DNA from: Glaciecola sp. UBA1851 | GTDB taxonomy: Bacteria; Pseudomonadota; Gammaproteobacteria; Enterobacterales; Alteromonadaceae | Length of the DNA: 64,000 nucleotides | Assembly: GCA_002338515.1 (NCBI GenBank) | Contig: DDIL01000022.1 | Location: 378 to 64,377, forward strand | Direction of reading: 5' to 3' | In this document: piece after piece, positions 37,935-46,772 of the stretch | How the letters are laid out: every line of letters begins with the position of its first letter | Position numbering within the stretch: position 1 is the stretch's first letter | Notes under the pieces: model-generated | What the model was told of the DNA's origin: nothing | The model's database searches: none | What the model saw: only the letters and a program-made list of their open reading frames with translations | Position numbers and translations under genes: made by a program

Positions 37935-38369
37935 TAATTACCTTTATCTTATTAAATACTCTATTTAATAAGTTAGTTTGTATTAAATGCGCGATTGTAC
38001 ATCAGAATCAATAATATTTTTATCTAAAAAGGTCTTCAAAAAAGAAAAAGTAACAAAAAGCTTCTTTGTCCGCCCCATAAAGGGGAGGCGGCAACATATT
38101 GGTGCAAACAAACGTTGCCGCTTAAATAATGAAAGAAAGTGTTAGAACATACTTGCATCGTGATGTTTTAAAAAAAATTTAAAAAACATAGGGTTACCTA
38201 ATATTTTGGATTGCCTGATATTGTGGCATTGGTTTTGCTTACACCTCAGCATGACTGATTTATGACCTATTTAACAAACAATATATAGAGCACTGCGATC
38301 AGCAAAACACAATAATAATAACAAAACGACACTAGATTTTTCTTTCAATATAAAGTTCGGAGAACACAC
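37935..38369. other. Intergenic region upstream of rpe and torF-like gene
   Basis: 435 bases between divergent genes. It contains GC-rich dyads at 38070-38121: CCGCCCC/GGGGAGGCGG and the competing GCGGCAAC/GTTGCCGC (38088-38095 and 38114-38121). They share bases, so only one can form. No T-run follows on the plus strand. A small RNA or leader is possible but unproven. Confidence 0.5.
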
Positions 38370-39038
38370 ATGAAAAAATTAACCTCACTGGCATTAGTTG
38401 CTGCGGCCGTATCATCGTCATTTTGTTTTAGCAGCGTGGCAAATGCTGAAGTAAGCCTTAACGCTGGTGTTACTACTAACTACGTATGGCGTGGTGTTAC
38501 ACAAAGCAATAACGCTGCATCTGTTTCTGGTGGCCTAGACTATTCAGACGATTCTGGTTTTTATGCTGGAACTTGGGTTGGTTCACTTGGTGATGCTAAT
38601 TCTGGTTTTAATGGTGCTGAAACAGATTTCTACTTAGGCTATGCTGGTGAGTCTGGTGATTTTGGCTATGACGTAGGTTATATCTACTACGGTTATTATC
38701 AAGAAGAAGATATCGATTTTGGTGAATTATACTTCAATGGTTCTTACGGTAACCTAGGTTTTGGTGTTGCTTACACTGTTAACGGTGAATCAGGTGGTAA
38801 CTTCGATTCTGGTGATATCTATTTACACGCTGGTTATGGCGGTATTGATTTAGGTAATGAACTTGAACTTGGTCTAACTGTTGGTTATTACTCATTTGAT
38901 TTCGATAGTAGTGCTGATTACGCACACGTTCAAGCTGACATTTCTAAAGGTGATTTTACTATCAGTTTCTCAAAAGCTGAAAGCACTTCTGGTAACTCTG
39001 ACTTAATAATGATGGCTAGTTGGGGTACAAGTTTCTAA
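38370..39038 (+). CDS. TorF family putative porin
   Basis: 222 aa with a clear signal peptide (cut near VANA-EVSL). The mature protein is a sequence of amphipathic beta strands rich in Gly and Tyr (NYVWRGVTQS, GYIYYGYY, GVAYTVNG), ending in Phe as outer-membrane barrels do. It fits the TIGR02001 TorF family often controlled with nitrogen-uptake genes. Ribosome-binding site CGGAG upstream. Followed by a strong terminator, so it is monocistronic. The substrate is not known. Confidence 0.88.
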   Translation: MKKLTSLALVAAAVSSSFCFSSVANAEVSLNAGVTTNYVWRGVTQSNNAASVSGGLDYSDDSGFYAGTWVGSLGDANSGFNGAETDFYLGYAGESGDFGYDVGYIYYGYYQEEDIDFGELYFNGSYGNLGFGVAYTVNGESGGNFDSGDIYLHAGYGGIDLGNELELGLTVGYYSFDFDSSADYAHVQADISKGDFTISFSKAESTSGNSDLIMMASWGTSF

Positions 39039-39070
39039 GAAACATCTTAGAATCTGAGATATAAAAATTT

Positions 39071-39109
39071 AAAACCGACGTTTTAGTTAACGTCGGTTTT
39101 TTGTTTTTT
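39071..39109 (+). terminator. Rho-independent terminator of the TorF-like gene
   Basis: Twelve-base perfect stem: AAAACCGACGTT (39071-39082) and AACGTCGGTTTT (39089-39100), followed by T-rich sequence. It begins 33 bases after the stop. Confidence 0.92.
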
Positions 39110-39159
39110 AGCAAATATGATGTAAACTATATATTATAGGCGTGTTTGTAACCCTACAT

Positions 39160-39492
39160 ATGAGTAATTTAACTAAAATGAAAACTAAAAAGGACATAAA
39201 CAATTTTACAGCTAAATTAGCTGTGACTACATTATTGTGCTGTTCGTTTATGGTATTTATTATCGGTAATTTGTATTCAAACTCACATGGTGAATGTATT
39301 AGTGATCACTTTATGCATTCAAATGTGGTTATTGATACGTCTTCGTTTGAGCCGGTGGTAGGCTTATCAAATGATTCAGCCAAATGTAATCGAGATAATC
39401 AAAAAATAAGCTGGTATAGCTGGTTAGTGAATAAATCAGGCTCAGTAGAATTCCATTATCTTGATTTATTAGAACTACTTTCAAGAGAATGA
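39160..39492 (+). CDS. Small membrane protein, unknown
   Basis: 110 aa from the ATG at 39160; the open frame also allows GTG at 39142 or ATG at 39178, none with a strong ribosome-binding site, so the start is uncertain. A single membrane helix (about LAVTTLLCCSFMVFIIGNLY) is followed by a short soluble, probably periplasmic tail with two further cysteines. No family recognised. Its stop overlaps the start of a DUF2970 gene (ATGA), so the two are translationally coupled. Confidence 0.6.
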   Translation: MSNLTKMKTKKDINNFTAKLAVTTLLCCSFMVFIIGNLYSNSHGECISDHFMHSNVVIDTSSFEPVVGLSNDSAKCNRDNQKISWYSWLVNKSGSVEFHYLDLLELLSRE

Positions 39493-39683
39493 ACCACGTT
39501 AAGTATTATCTGAGTATTGTAAAAAGTGTTTTGTCTAGCTTTCTTGGCGTACAAACACAAAAGCAATATCAAAAAGATGCTGAAATGCCATCCTTTATAC
39601 CATTTGTTGTAGTGGGTATTATCATGACCATATTGTTTGTTCTCACTATATATATGGTTGTAAATTTTCTTATATTTAAATAA
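39489..39683 (+). CDS. DUF2970 family small membrane protein
   Basis: 64 aa with the DUF2970 pattern: KSVLSSFLGVQTQKQYQKD, then a Pro, and a single C-terminal membrane helix (FIPFVVVGIIMTILFVLTIYMV). DUF2970 proteins are about 60-70 aa and of unknown function, found across beta- and gammaproteobacteria. Start ATG overlaps the TGA of the preceding gene by 4 bases. Confidence 0.82.
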   Translation: MNHVKYYLSIVKSVLSSFLGVQTQKQYQKDAEMPSFIPFVVVGIIMTILFVLTIYMVVNFLIFK

Positions 39684-39745
39684 GTAATACCTTAAATATC
39701 AACAGGCTCTAAAGTGTTTTTGTTGGTTTTTACAAAGGCCACTAC

Positions 39746-42199
39746 TTAATTTTTATATTGTGTTTCTTCTTTCTCATCTATTATTGTCAATTGCTCAATC
39801 ATGTACGTTTCTAGAAATACAGCTAATTTATCGTGAGGAATTGGACGAGAAATAACGAACCCTTGAATATAATCACAACCTAATCGAGAGAGTTCTGAAA
39901 ACTGCTCGGACGTTTCCGCTCCTTCTGCAACAATAGGAACAGACAAACCGTGTAACAATTGAGTTAATGAGCCTATGATCCTTTGCTGCATTTTATCTTT
40001 GTCAATATTATTTAATAATGAACGATCTAATTTTACTGTATTGTATGGGAATGCTGTTAAATAAGATAAAGATGAATACCCGGCACCAAAATCGTCAATA
40101 GCAATCTTGAAACCAGCGTTGGTTGCTTCTTCTACCCATTTTTTTGCCTGCGCAAAATTCGTAATTAAAGATGTTTCAGTAATTTCTAGTTCAACTCTAG
40201 CAGGTGAGACTTTGTATTGAGCCCCTAACCTTTTTAATACATCTAAAGCAGTATCATCTACCAACTGAGATGTGCTCAAATTAAGAGAAATCGAAATATC
40301 ATGCTTACCTACGCTATCTAAATATTGAATTTCTTGCATAACGTTTTTCACTATCCATCTAAATAGCGTATTCATATTCTCGCTTTCTTCAAGCACATCA
40401 ATAAATATAGGAGGGGGAATAAAGCCTAATTCTGGATGATCCCAACGGCATAAGGCTTCAAGCTTTACAACTTCCTTGGTTTGACTATCGACAATAGGTT
40501 GGTAAACAATAAATAGCTGATTGTCTTCAAGCGCAGTAATAAAGTCATTTTTGACTATAAAGCGTTGTTGGGTGGCATCACGCATTGACTGATTAAAAAA
40601 CTCGTATCGATTTTTACCACCCTTTTTAGCTTGATACATCGCAATATCAGCGTACCTGAGCAATTCATCTGCGTCTATATTATTGTTACTATCTTGACTG
40701 ATGATACCGATGCTTGTGCTAATAGATATACTGTTATCATAAATGTGAAACGGGGCAGCAAATAAATCTACAACCGACGAAGCCATTTTTTCCAAAGCCG
40801 ATTCAGAGCCATAGTTGCGATAACAAATAACAAATTCATCTCCGCCAATCCGGTATACTTTTGTATTTTTATTTCTTACACCTTGTAACCTATAGCCAAT
40901 TTTTTTGAGCATTATATCGCCAGCTTCATGGCCAAGATTATCGTTTATTGGTTTGAAGCCATCTAGATCAAGAAAGAATATTGCAACTTTCTCGGTGTTG
41001 CTGTCAAAGTTCATTGCTCCTAGATTTTCGACAAGCACTGATCGCGTGTATAGACCTGTAGTAGAATCAATAGTTGCTTGGCGAACAAGTTTCTTTTGGG
41101 AGTTTTGAAGTTCTGTCTCATAATTTTCTAGTAAATCTATTGTATGCCTGAATTCGTCTTCAAGTTCATTTAATTCATCATTTAAGATCGTATTTTTTGC
41201 AGCGCCCAAACGAAAGCGAGCCACGTCATATTCTTTCGTGCCAATTAGCGTGATGGCGCGTTTAAGTTTGTTAATACGTGATATTGGTATAATAGAAAAT
41301 AGAATTAAGAAAAACAAAATACCAAATGTGAGCGTGCCGAATATTACAAGAACCTGTTGCTTTTGATTACTTTGCTCCGCTAATAAAGGGCTAATTTCTC
41401 GAATAAAAAGCAAATTCACATCGTCATTAATACCGTTTATAGTTTCAAACCAAATAAAATAATTCTTTTCATTAGTTGTAACTTGTAATCCGTAGTCCTC
41501 GAGTTTGTTAATTTCATTCTCAGTAAGCTCTACCTCGAATAGACCAGCATTATTTTCTGTACCAGTTATAACTTCAACTACGTATCGGCTTAACGTGTAA
41601 TTTGTTGTTGATTTATCCTGGTTAGGGGAAATTATTCCAATATCACTGCCTACGACAGAATTTAGGAAGATAATGGAAGGAGCGATATCTGTTAAAATCG
41701 AAAAAGACCATCTTTCTCCGTTTACGTTTACAGGGATAGTTGCGCTTAATTCGCATAATAAATGACAAACAATGCCAGATTGTGGTCGCAAAGATTCTGC
41801 AGCCTGAATTTGCATTTGGTTCATTTCTGTATAGGGGAATGAACCAAACTCAATCACGTTATCTTCACCAAATTGGTTAAAAGACATAGATGAGAGTAAA
41901 TAGCTTAACTGGATTCTTGGCCATAATTGTTTGAAAAACTGTTCCAACTCAGCAACTGTTTTTGAATTCAATTCGCTTAACATCACTACTTCCTCAGCAG
42001 ATAATATTTGCTCTTGAAGATGTTGTTCAAATAAGAGTGTGGCTGAGTTTCGATGAGTATTCTTTATATTTTGGAATTTTTCATACAAACTTTGAGTTTG
42101 TTGGATAGTAACGAAGGTATAAGACGCGACAAGTGCGAAAATAGCAACAGCCAAGATCAATAAAAGCATTTTAGTTAAAAGGCTATTTAAATTAATCAT
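39746..42199 (-). CDS. GGDEF-EAL bifunctional c-di-GMP protein, membrane-bound
   Basis: 817 aa: helix (about 10-30), periplasmic sensor (about 31-285), second helix (about 286-306), HAMP-like linker and coiled coil, GGDEF domain with intact RIGGDEF, and EAL domain with KLEAL, ELEITE, DDFGAGYSSL, KLDRSLL, AEGAE and YIQGF all preserved. Both synthesis and hydrolysis of c-di-GMP are possible by residue content; which one dominates is unknown. It is a single gene with no partners, inserted with the TorF and DUF2970 genes between dam and rpe. Confidence 0.93.
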   Translation of the reverse strand: MINLNSLLTKMLLLILAVAIFALVASYTFVTIQQTQSLYEKFQNIKNTHRNSATLLFEQHLQEQILSAEEVVMLSELNSKTVAELEQFFKQLWPRIQLSYLLSSMSFNQFGEDNVIEFGSFPYTEMNQMQIQAAESLRPQSGIVCHLLCELSATIPVNVNGERWSFSILTDIAPSIIFLNSVVGSDIGIISPNQDKSTTNYTLSRYVVEVITGTENNAGLFEVELTENEINKLEDYGLQVTTNEKNYFIWFETINGINDDVNLLFIREISPLLAEQSNQKQQVLVIFGTLTFGILFFLILFSIIPISRINKLKRAITLIGTKEYDVARFRLGAAKNTILNDELNELEDEFRHTIDLLENYETELQNSQKKLVRQATIDSTTGLYTRSVLVENLGAMNFDSNTEKVAIFFLDLDGFKPINDNLGHEAGDIMLKKIGYRLQGVRNKNTKVYRIGGDEFVICYRNYGSESALEKMASSVVDLFAAPFHIYDNSISISTSIGIISQDSNNNIDADELLRYADIAMYQAKKGGKNRYEFFNQSMRDATQQRFIVKNDFITALEDNQLFIVYQPIVDSQTKEVVKLEALCRWDHPELGFIPPPIFIDVLEESENMNTLFRWIVKNVMQEIQYLDSVGKHDISISLNLSTSQLVDDTALDVLKRLGAQYKVSPARVELEITETSLITNFAQAKKWVEEATNAGFKIAIDDFGAGYSSLSYLTAFPYNTVKLDRSLLNNIDKDKMQQRIIGSLTQLLHGLSVPIVAEGAETSEQFSELSRLGCDYIQGFVISRPIPHDKLAVFLETYMIEQLTIIDEKEETQYKN

Positions 42200-42465
42200 T
42201 TAGTGTCTCAATACGACAATGATTAAATTGAATGTTGTCATTATGAAATGTAAAAACAAAATAATCCTTTTTTAAACGTGGTGTTTTGTATCTTAAACTA
42301 GAACACTTAATTACCTAGTTTATTAATAATGATATTGCTTAGATAAAAGTTTTATCGGCAAAGGGCAGGGGAAACTTGATGATTTTGTTCCTAATCCTTT
42401 AAAAATATAAGTTACTTAAATGTTTTTAAAAGCAAGTTCTTTAAGTTAGAAATATTAAATACTTA

Positions 42466-43341
42466 TTATGCTTTATACAATGCTAGAAGCTCATTGATTG
42501 GCTTTCTAGATGACCCTTTGCAGTTAATGCTTCGAGCTACTTTTAACGTGACCAGTTTGTCGGCATTTTTATATAAGTTCTTCGTCAAAGGCAGAGCGTG
42601 GTTTGATATGATTGTAGTGACTCCTTTCATTTTGGCCTCTAGCGCACAATTCACAAGACGTTCGTGATCAAGTGCGGTAAATTGCATACCTGAATAGGCG
42701 GTAAAGCTAGATGTTGCGCTCACCGGAGAATAGGGAGGGTCACAATATATAATGTCACCAGATTTAGCCTTTTCAAATGCTACTGAAAAATCATCAGTAA
42801 GGAACTCTGCTGACTGCAATTTTAATGATAAGTGCTCGAGTTCTACCTTTGGGAAATAGGGCTTTTTATAACTACCGAATGGCACATTAAACCCACCTTT
42901 CAAATTATATCGACACAAACCGTTGTATCCAAATCTATTTAAATATAGAAAGAGCGCCGTGCGTTCTAATGAACTATCTAAAAGATTAAATTTTTCTCTT
43001 AAGGCGTAATAATTCTCTGCACAATTGTTATTATTGTTGAATAATTTTTGAGTCGACGTTATTAGTCCCTTAACATCCTTTTTTGCATAGAAAAATAGTG
43101 AGATAAGGTCAGGGTTACTGTCAACTAGAATATACTCGTCAAAATTGGAATTAAGAAATACTGATCCACCGCCAACAAAGGGTTCAATTAACTTATTGCT
43201 ATGTTTTTTGGGAACAATCTTTAATATTTCGGGAACGAGTTTTCGTTTGCCTCCAGCCCATTTTAGTGGTGATTTTTGACTAATAATTAAGGGGGTTTTG
43301 TTTTGTTTTGTTGGCATTAATCTGACAGCATCATTCATCAT
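42466..43341 (-). CDS. dam: DNA adenine methylase Dam (GATC)
   Basis: 291 aa class alpha N6-adenine methyltransferase. Motif I EPFVGGGS (53-60) binds SAM and motif IV DPPYSP (201-206) is catalytic; YLNRFGYNGLCRYN is the Dam-specific recognition segment. A 24-residue N-terminal extension precedes the conserved LKWAGGK; translation could start at a later Met. 29 bases follow damX. Dam controls mismatch repair and replication timing. Confidence 0.95.
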   Translation of the reverse strand: MMNDAVRLMPTKQNKTPLIISQKSPLKWAGGKRKLVPEILKIVPKKHSNKLIEPFVGGGSVFLNSNFDEYILVDSNPDLISLFFYAKKDVKGLITSTQKLFNNNNNCAENYYALREKFNLLDSSLERTALFLYLNRFGYNGLCRYNLKGGFNVPFGSYKKPYFPKVELEHLSLKLQSAEFLTDDFSVAFEKAKSGDIIYCDPPYSPVSATSSFTAYSGMQFTALDHERLVNCALEAKMKGVTTIISNHALPLTKNLYKNADKLVTLKVARSINCKGSSRKPINELLALYKA

Positions 43342-43370
43342 TAGTGGCCATTGAAGCTGTATTAAGACAT

Positions 43371-44882
43371 TTAGCGTTGGCTAATTTCTCGCTGGATTTG
43401 ATTAATACTTTTTGCAAATGGTTGAGATTCCCTTATGTCGGTAGGTAATATTGATAAATTAGAAAGTGCGGCATCTATAGAATCGAAAGCTTGGTTGTAA
43501 ACGATCACATACCAAGGACCACCATAACGCTTTGTTTCATATACCCATGTCGACGATTTTAAATTATTTGTTTCTAGATAGTTTTCTAACACCACAGGAT
43601 TTTGAATTCCAGATAGTTGCAAAACAACGGTATCTGTAGGCATCGATAGTAGTTTAGTTTCATCAAACTGATAGTCAACATTAGTTTGCTTAGAATAATC
43701 AATATTTTGACTATTAAAGGGGCTAACCGGCGGCCTTGTATTTGATAACTCGTTTGTTAACTGTTCTACGCTAGTAATATCTGGGACGGCAAAGTCTACC
43801 AATGTTTTTGCTAATACCGCTTTACTGTCAGTTAATATCAGTTGTTCAGAGTTATTGTTCACAACCTTTACGTCTTTTATCTGCAGCCCATTTAAGTTAG
43901 CAATAGAATTTTTACGTTCTTTGAATAAATTTGTTTTGTTATTTAACGTTAAAGTAGTTTTGTCAATGTATTGATATGGACTGCTCTGCGCTGCTAGAAA
44001 TGTAAATGAGTTCGGCTCACTTTGAGTTTTATCCTTTTCAGCGCCCCTTTTAGACACATTAAATATATTACTTTGAAGATTGTTTTTAGCAAATATAGTT
44101 AGCGAGTGATTACTTACTTGGATTTGCTCCTGCGTTAATACGTTAACATTTGACACTTCGGATTGGCTATCTTCCAAAACAGAATGGGAATCTGTGAGGT
44201 CAGCGGAATCATCAATATAGATTGAAGACATTAATGAGATAAATACGGCTATAAATACGATTGAAATAGAGGCTAAAAACCACTTATTAGCAACTACAGG
44301 TTGATTGTTCATACTTAACCATGAACGCTTGTCGGCCATTAATGACTCAAGCGCATTAACGTCAAAGCCAACAGGATCGATTTCTTTGGATGACAATATA
44401 ATGGGTGTGACCACATCATTTGAAGGCAAGATGTTGTAAGTTTTTTTGGCCCAAAGTGGATGACCAAATAGAATAATATTGATATGTAAGTTAACGTTTG
44501 CCAACCTCATGGTCACAATCCAGTCCCATAACTCTTCAATAAAACTATTTTCAATACACTCTGATTGCGTGATACAAATTAGATATGGTCCCTGAGATGG
44601 GTCAAGAATATATTCGTTGGAAAGCAAAGATTTTAATGGTTTTGAATAATCAAAATCTTCTGCACCTATAAGCTGTTTAGCTATTGAAGATCGATAATCT
44701 TGTATAATACCTTTAGGATGCGCCTTAAAGAAAGATATCTCAGTATCTTCTTGTTGATGTGCCATAAAGTCTGATAATGCTTTATGTTGATCAGCAACCG
44801 TGTCCCCACTCACAAAAACGAGTTGTGAGGAATATTTCACCAAATGGCTAAGTCTTTCGTGAAATTGAGACACTTTCTGCAC
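43371..44882 (-). CDS. damX: DamX-type cell division protein (SPOR domain)
   Basis: 503 aa: a cytoplasmic AAA-like N-terminal domain that lacks Walker A, a single membrane helix (about 201-221), a long low-complexity periplasmic linker, and a C-terminal SPOR domain (about 412-490, WVYETKRYGGPWYVIVYN), which binds denuded septal peptidoglycan. It is placed between aroB and dam as in E. coli. Confidence 0.9.
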   Translation of the reverse strand: MQKVSQFHERLSHLVKYSSQLVFVSGDTVADQHKALSDFMAHQQEDTEISFFKAHPKGIIQDYRSSIAKQLIGAEDFDYSKPLKSLLSNEYILDPSQGPYLICITQSECIENSFIEELWDWIVTMRLANVNLHINIILFGHPLWAKKTYNILPSNDVVTPIILSSKEIDPVGFDVNALESLMADKRSWLSMNNQPVVANKWFLASISIVFIAVFISLMSSIYIDDSADLTDSHSVLEDSQSEVSNVNVLTQEQIQVSNHSLTIFAKNNLQSNIFNVSKRGAEKDKTQSEPNSFTFLAAQSSPYQYIDKTTLTLNNKTNLFKERKNSIANLNGLQIKDVKVVNNNSEQLILTDSKAVLAKTLVDFAVPDITSVEQLTNELSNTRPPVSPFNSQNIDYSKQTNVDYQFDETKLLSMPTDTVVLQLSGIQNPVVLENYLETNNLKSSTWVYETKRYGGPWYVIVYNQAFDSIDAALSNLSILPTDIRESQPFAKSINQIQREISQR

Positions 44883-44907
44883 GGATTTTCCCTATTCAAA
44901 GGATTTG

Positions 44908-45981
44908 CTAATTTAACAATAAATCTAATTCTTCTTTGGTAACATTTCCAACGACTTCAGCTTTGCCTATATTGATAGGTAAAATGAATCGCATAGTACC
45001 GCTGACAACTTTTTTGTCTCTTTGCATATGATTGACATATTGCGCTGAAGACATGTTTGCAGGACCAGTAACGGGTAAATCGAATAATTCGAATAATTGT
45101 ACTACCCGTCGTAAATCTGACGCTGTAAATTGATTACGCATTTCTGCTAACTTGCAAGCAAGCACCGTGCCAGCTGCTACAGCTTCACCATGTAGCCATT
45201 TTCCATAACCCATTTCTGCTTCTATTGCGTGTCCAAAGGTATGTCCTAAATTTAATAACGCTCGTATGCCATGCTCTTTTTCATCTTGATTGACAATATC
45301 AGCTTTAATTTCACAGCACTTAGCAATCATATAGCTTAAACTTTCAGGGTCTTGATTAAAGATAGCGTCTCTGTTGGTTTCAATCCATTCAAAGAATCCA
45401 ACATCATAAATAATGCCGTATTTGATCACTTCAGCCATACCAGCCGCAAATTCACTTTTCGGTAATGTGCTTAATGTTTGTGGGTCAATTATAACTGCTT
45501 TGGGCTGATAGAATGCACCAATCATATTTTTGCCGAGAGGGTGGTTTACAGCAGTTTTTCCGCCTACAGATGAATCTACTTGTGATAATAGGGTAGTTGG
45601 AACCTGTATGAAGTCGACACCCCGTTGATAACATGCTGCTACAAAACCGGTTAGGTCACCAATGACACCGCCGCCTAACGCAATAATGCACGCATCTCTT
45701 GATACTCTTGCCGCTAATAGTTCGCTCATGACGAACTCGAAACTTGCCAATGTTTTTTTGTCTTCCCCATCTGGTAGGATAATTTCAATGGTGTGTTTAC
45801 CATTATTTTCTAAAAGGGTTTTTAATGAGTCTAAGTAGAGTGGCGCAACAACATCATTTGTAATAATTATAATGTGTTTCCCTTTAACAGCTGACAATAA
45901 AAAACCGGCATCACTCAGACTGCCGGCTTCAACTGTTATTGGGTAACTGCGCTCACCAAGGTCAACTTTAAGGCTTGGCAT
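44908..45981 (-). CDS. aroB: 3-dehydroquinate synthase
   Basis: 357 aa NAD-dependent, zinc-using enzyme of the shikimate pathway, matching the normal length. The GGGVIGDLTGFVAACYQRG nucleotide loop, QVPTTLLSQVDSSVGGKTAVNH and LNLGHTFGHAIE metal-binding histidines are present. 17 bases after aroK; 25 before damX. Confidence 0.97.
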   Translation of the reverse strand: MPSLKVDLGERSYPITVEAGSLSDAGFLLSAVKGKHIIIITNDVVAPLYLDSLKTLLENNGKHTIEIILPDGEDKKTLASFEFVMSELLAARVSRDACIIALGGGVIGDLTGFVAACYQRGVDFIQVPTTLLSQVDSSVGGKTAVNHPLGKNMIGAFYQPKAVIIDPQTLSTLPKSEFAAGMAEVIKYGIIYDVGFFEWIETNRDAIFNQDPESLSYMIAKCCEIKADIVNQDEKEHGIRALLNLGHTFGHAIEAEMGYGKWLHGEAVAAGTVLACKLAEMRNQFTASDLRRVVQLFELFDLPVTGPANMSSAQYVNHMQRDKKVVSGTMRFILPINIGKAEVVGNVTKEELDLLLN

Positions 45982-45998
45982 AGCAATTCTCCTAAATT

Positions 45999-46514
45999 TT
46001 AAAGTCCTATCTTATTAATAATTTGATTAGCGACCGCTCGAGCACTCTGATCATCAGTTTCAATCACATAATCAGCTACTTCTTCGTATAAAGGATTGCG
46101 GGATTCTGCAAGTGCTCTTAATACTTGCTCCGGATCGCCAGATTGTAATAATGGGCGGCGTTTATCACGTTGTGTACGCGCAACCTGTTTATCTATAGTA
46201 GTTTGCAAATAAACCACAATTCCTCGTGCGGAAAGACGATTTCTCACACCTTTAGATACAATTGACCCACCGCCAGTAGCTAACACAATACCTTGTTTGT
46301 CAGTTAGATCGTGGATGACGTTCTCTTCTCTTACTCGAAAACCGTCCTCGCCTTCGAGGTCAAAAATCCACGCAATATCAGCACCGGTTCTTCTTTCAAT
46401 TTCTTGGTCGGAGTCGTAAAAATCAAGATGAAGTTCGTCAGCAAGGTGTCGACCAATAGTACTTTTCCCAGCGCCCATTGGGCCTACAAGGAATACGTTA
46501 CGTTTCTCTGCCAT
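45999..46514 (-). CDS. aroK: Shikimate kinase I
   Basis: 171 aa P-loop kinase. Walker [10 protein letters not shown] is at residues 11-19; D34 and D36 ([10 protein letters not shown]) and the lid RDKRRPLL are visible. First gene after the pil terminator, so aroK-aroB-damX-dam probably has its own promoter in the 46515-46700 gap. Confidence 0.96.
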   Translation of the reverse strand: MAEKRNVFLVGPMGAGKSTIGRHLADELHLDFYDSDQEIERRTGADIAWIFDLEGEDGFRVREENVIHDLTDKQGIVLATGGGSIVSKGVRNRLSARGIVVYLQTTIDKQVARTQRDKRRPLLQSGDPEQVLRALAESRNPLYEEVADYVIETDDQSARAVANQIINKIGL

Positions 46515-46584
46515 ATTTGTTTACATCACATCTACATGAAAATGAAGTTGGTGCAGTTGCAATAGAGTTATCACCAACAATTAC

Positions 46585-46606
46585 CATAATAGCCTTTGCT
46601 ATTATG
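46585..46606. promoter_or_regulatory. 8-bp inverted repeat upstream of aroK
   Basis: CATAATAG (46585-46592) and CTATTATG (46599-46606) are perfectly complementary, with a 6-base loop. It lies in the presumed aroK promoter region. It could be an operator or a weak plus-strand terminator. Confidence 0.25.
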
Positions 46607-46702
46607 AGCGTTTTATTCCTCGCGCAAAATTCGAGACGCGGGATTATCTCAATTAAGTTGAGGTATTTGCAAGCGCTGTTAGCAAATACATTCGAAAACA
46701 TA

Positions 46703-46732
46703 AAAAAATGGCGCTATTAGCGCCATTTTTTA
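46703..46732 (-). terminator. Terminator of the pilMNOPQ operon
   Basis: Twelve-base stem AAAAATGGCGCT (46704-46715) / AGCGCCATTTTT (46719-46730) with a 3-base loop and T-runs on both strands. It is 40 bases beyond the pilQ stop in the minus direction. Confidence 0.9.
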
Positions 46733-46772
46733 CATCAATTGTTGATTTAAACGTAATTATTTAATTTCAGTT

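Noticed and set aside
42466..43341. Dam as part of a restriction-modification system
   Set aside because: The context aroKB-damX-dam and the Dam-specific segments show a housekeeping orphan methylase; no endonuclease gene is adjacent.
46478..46720. Short frames on both strands upstream of aroK
   Set aside because: They span a promoter region and the pil terminator, and show no protein-like features.
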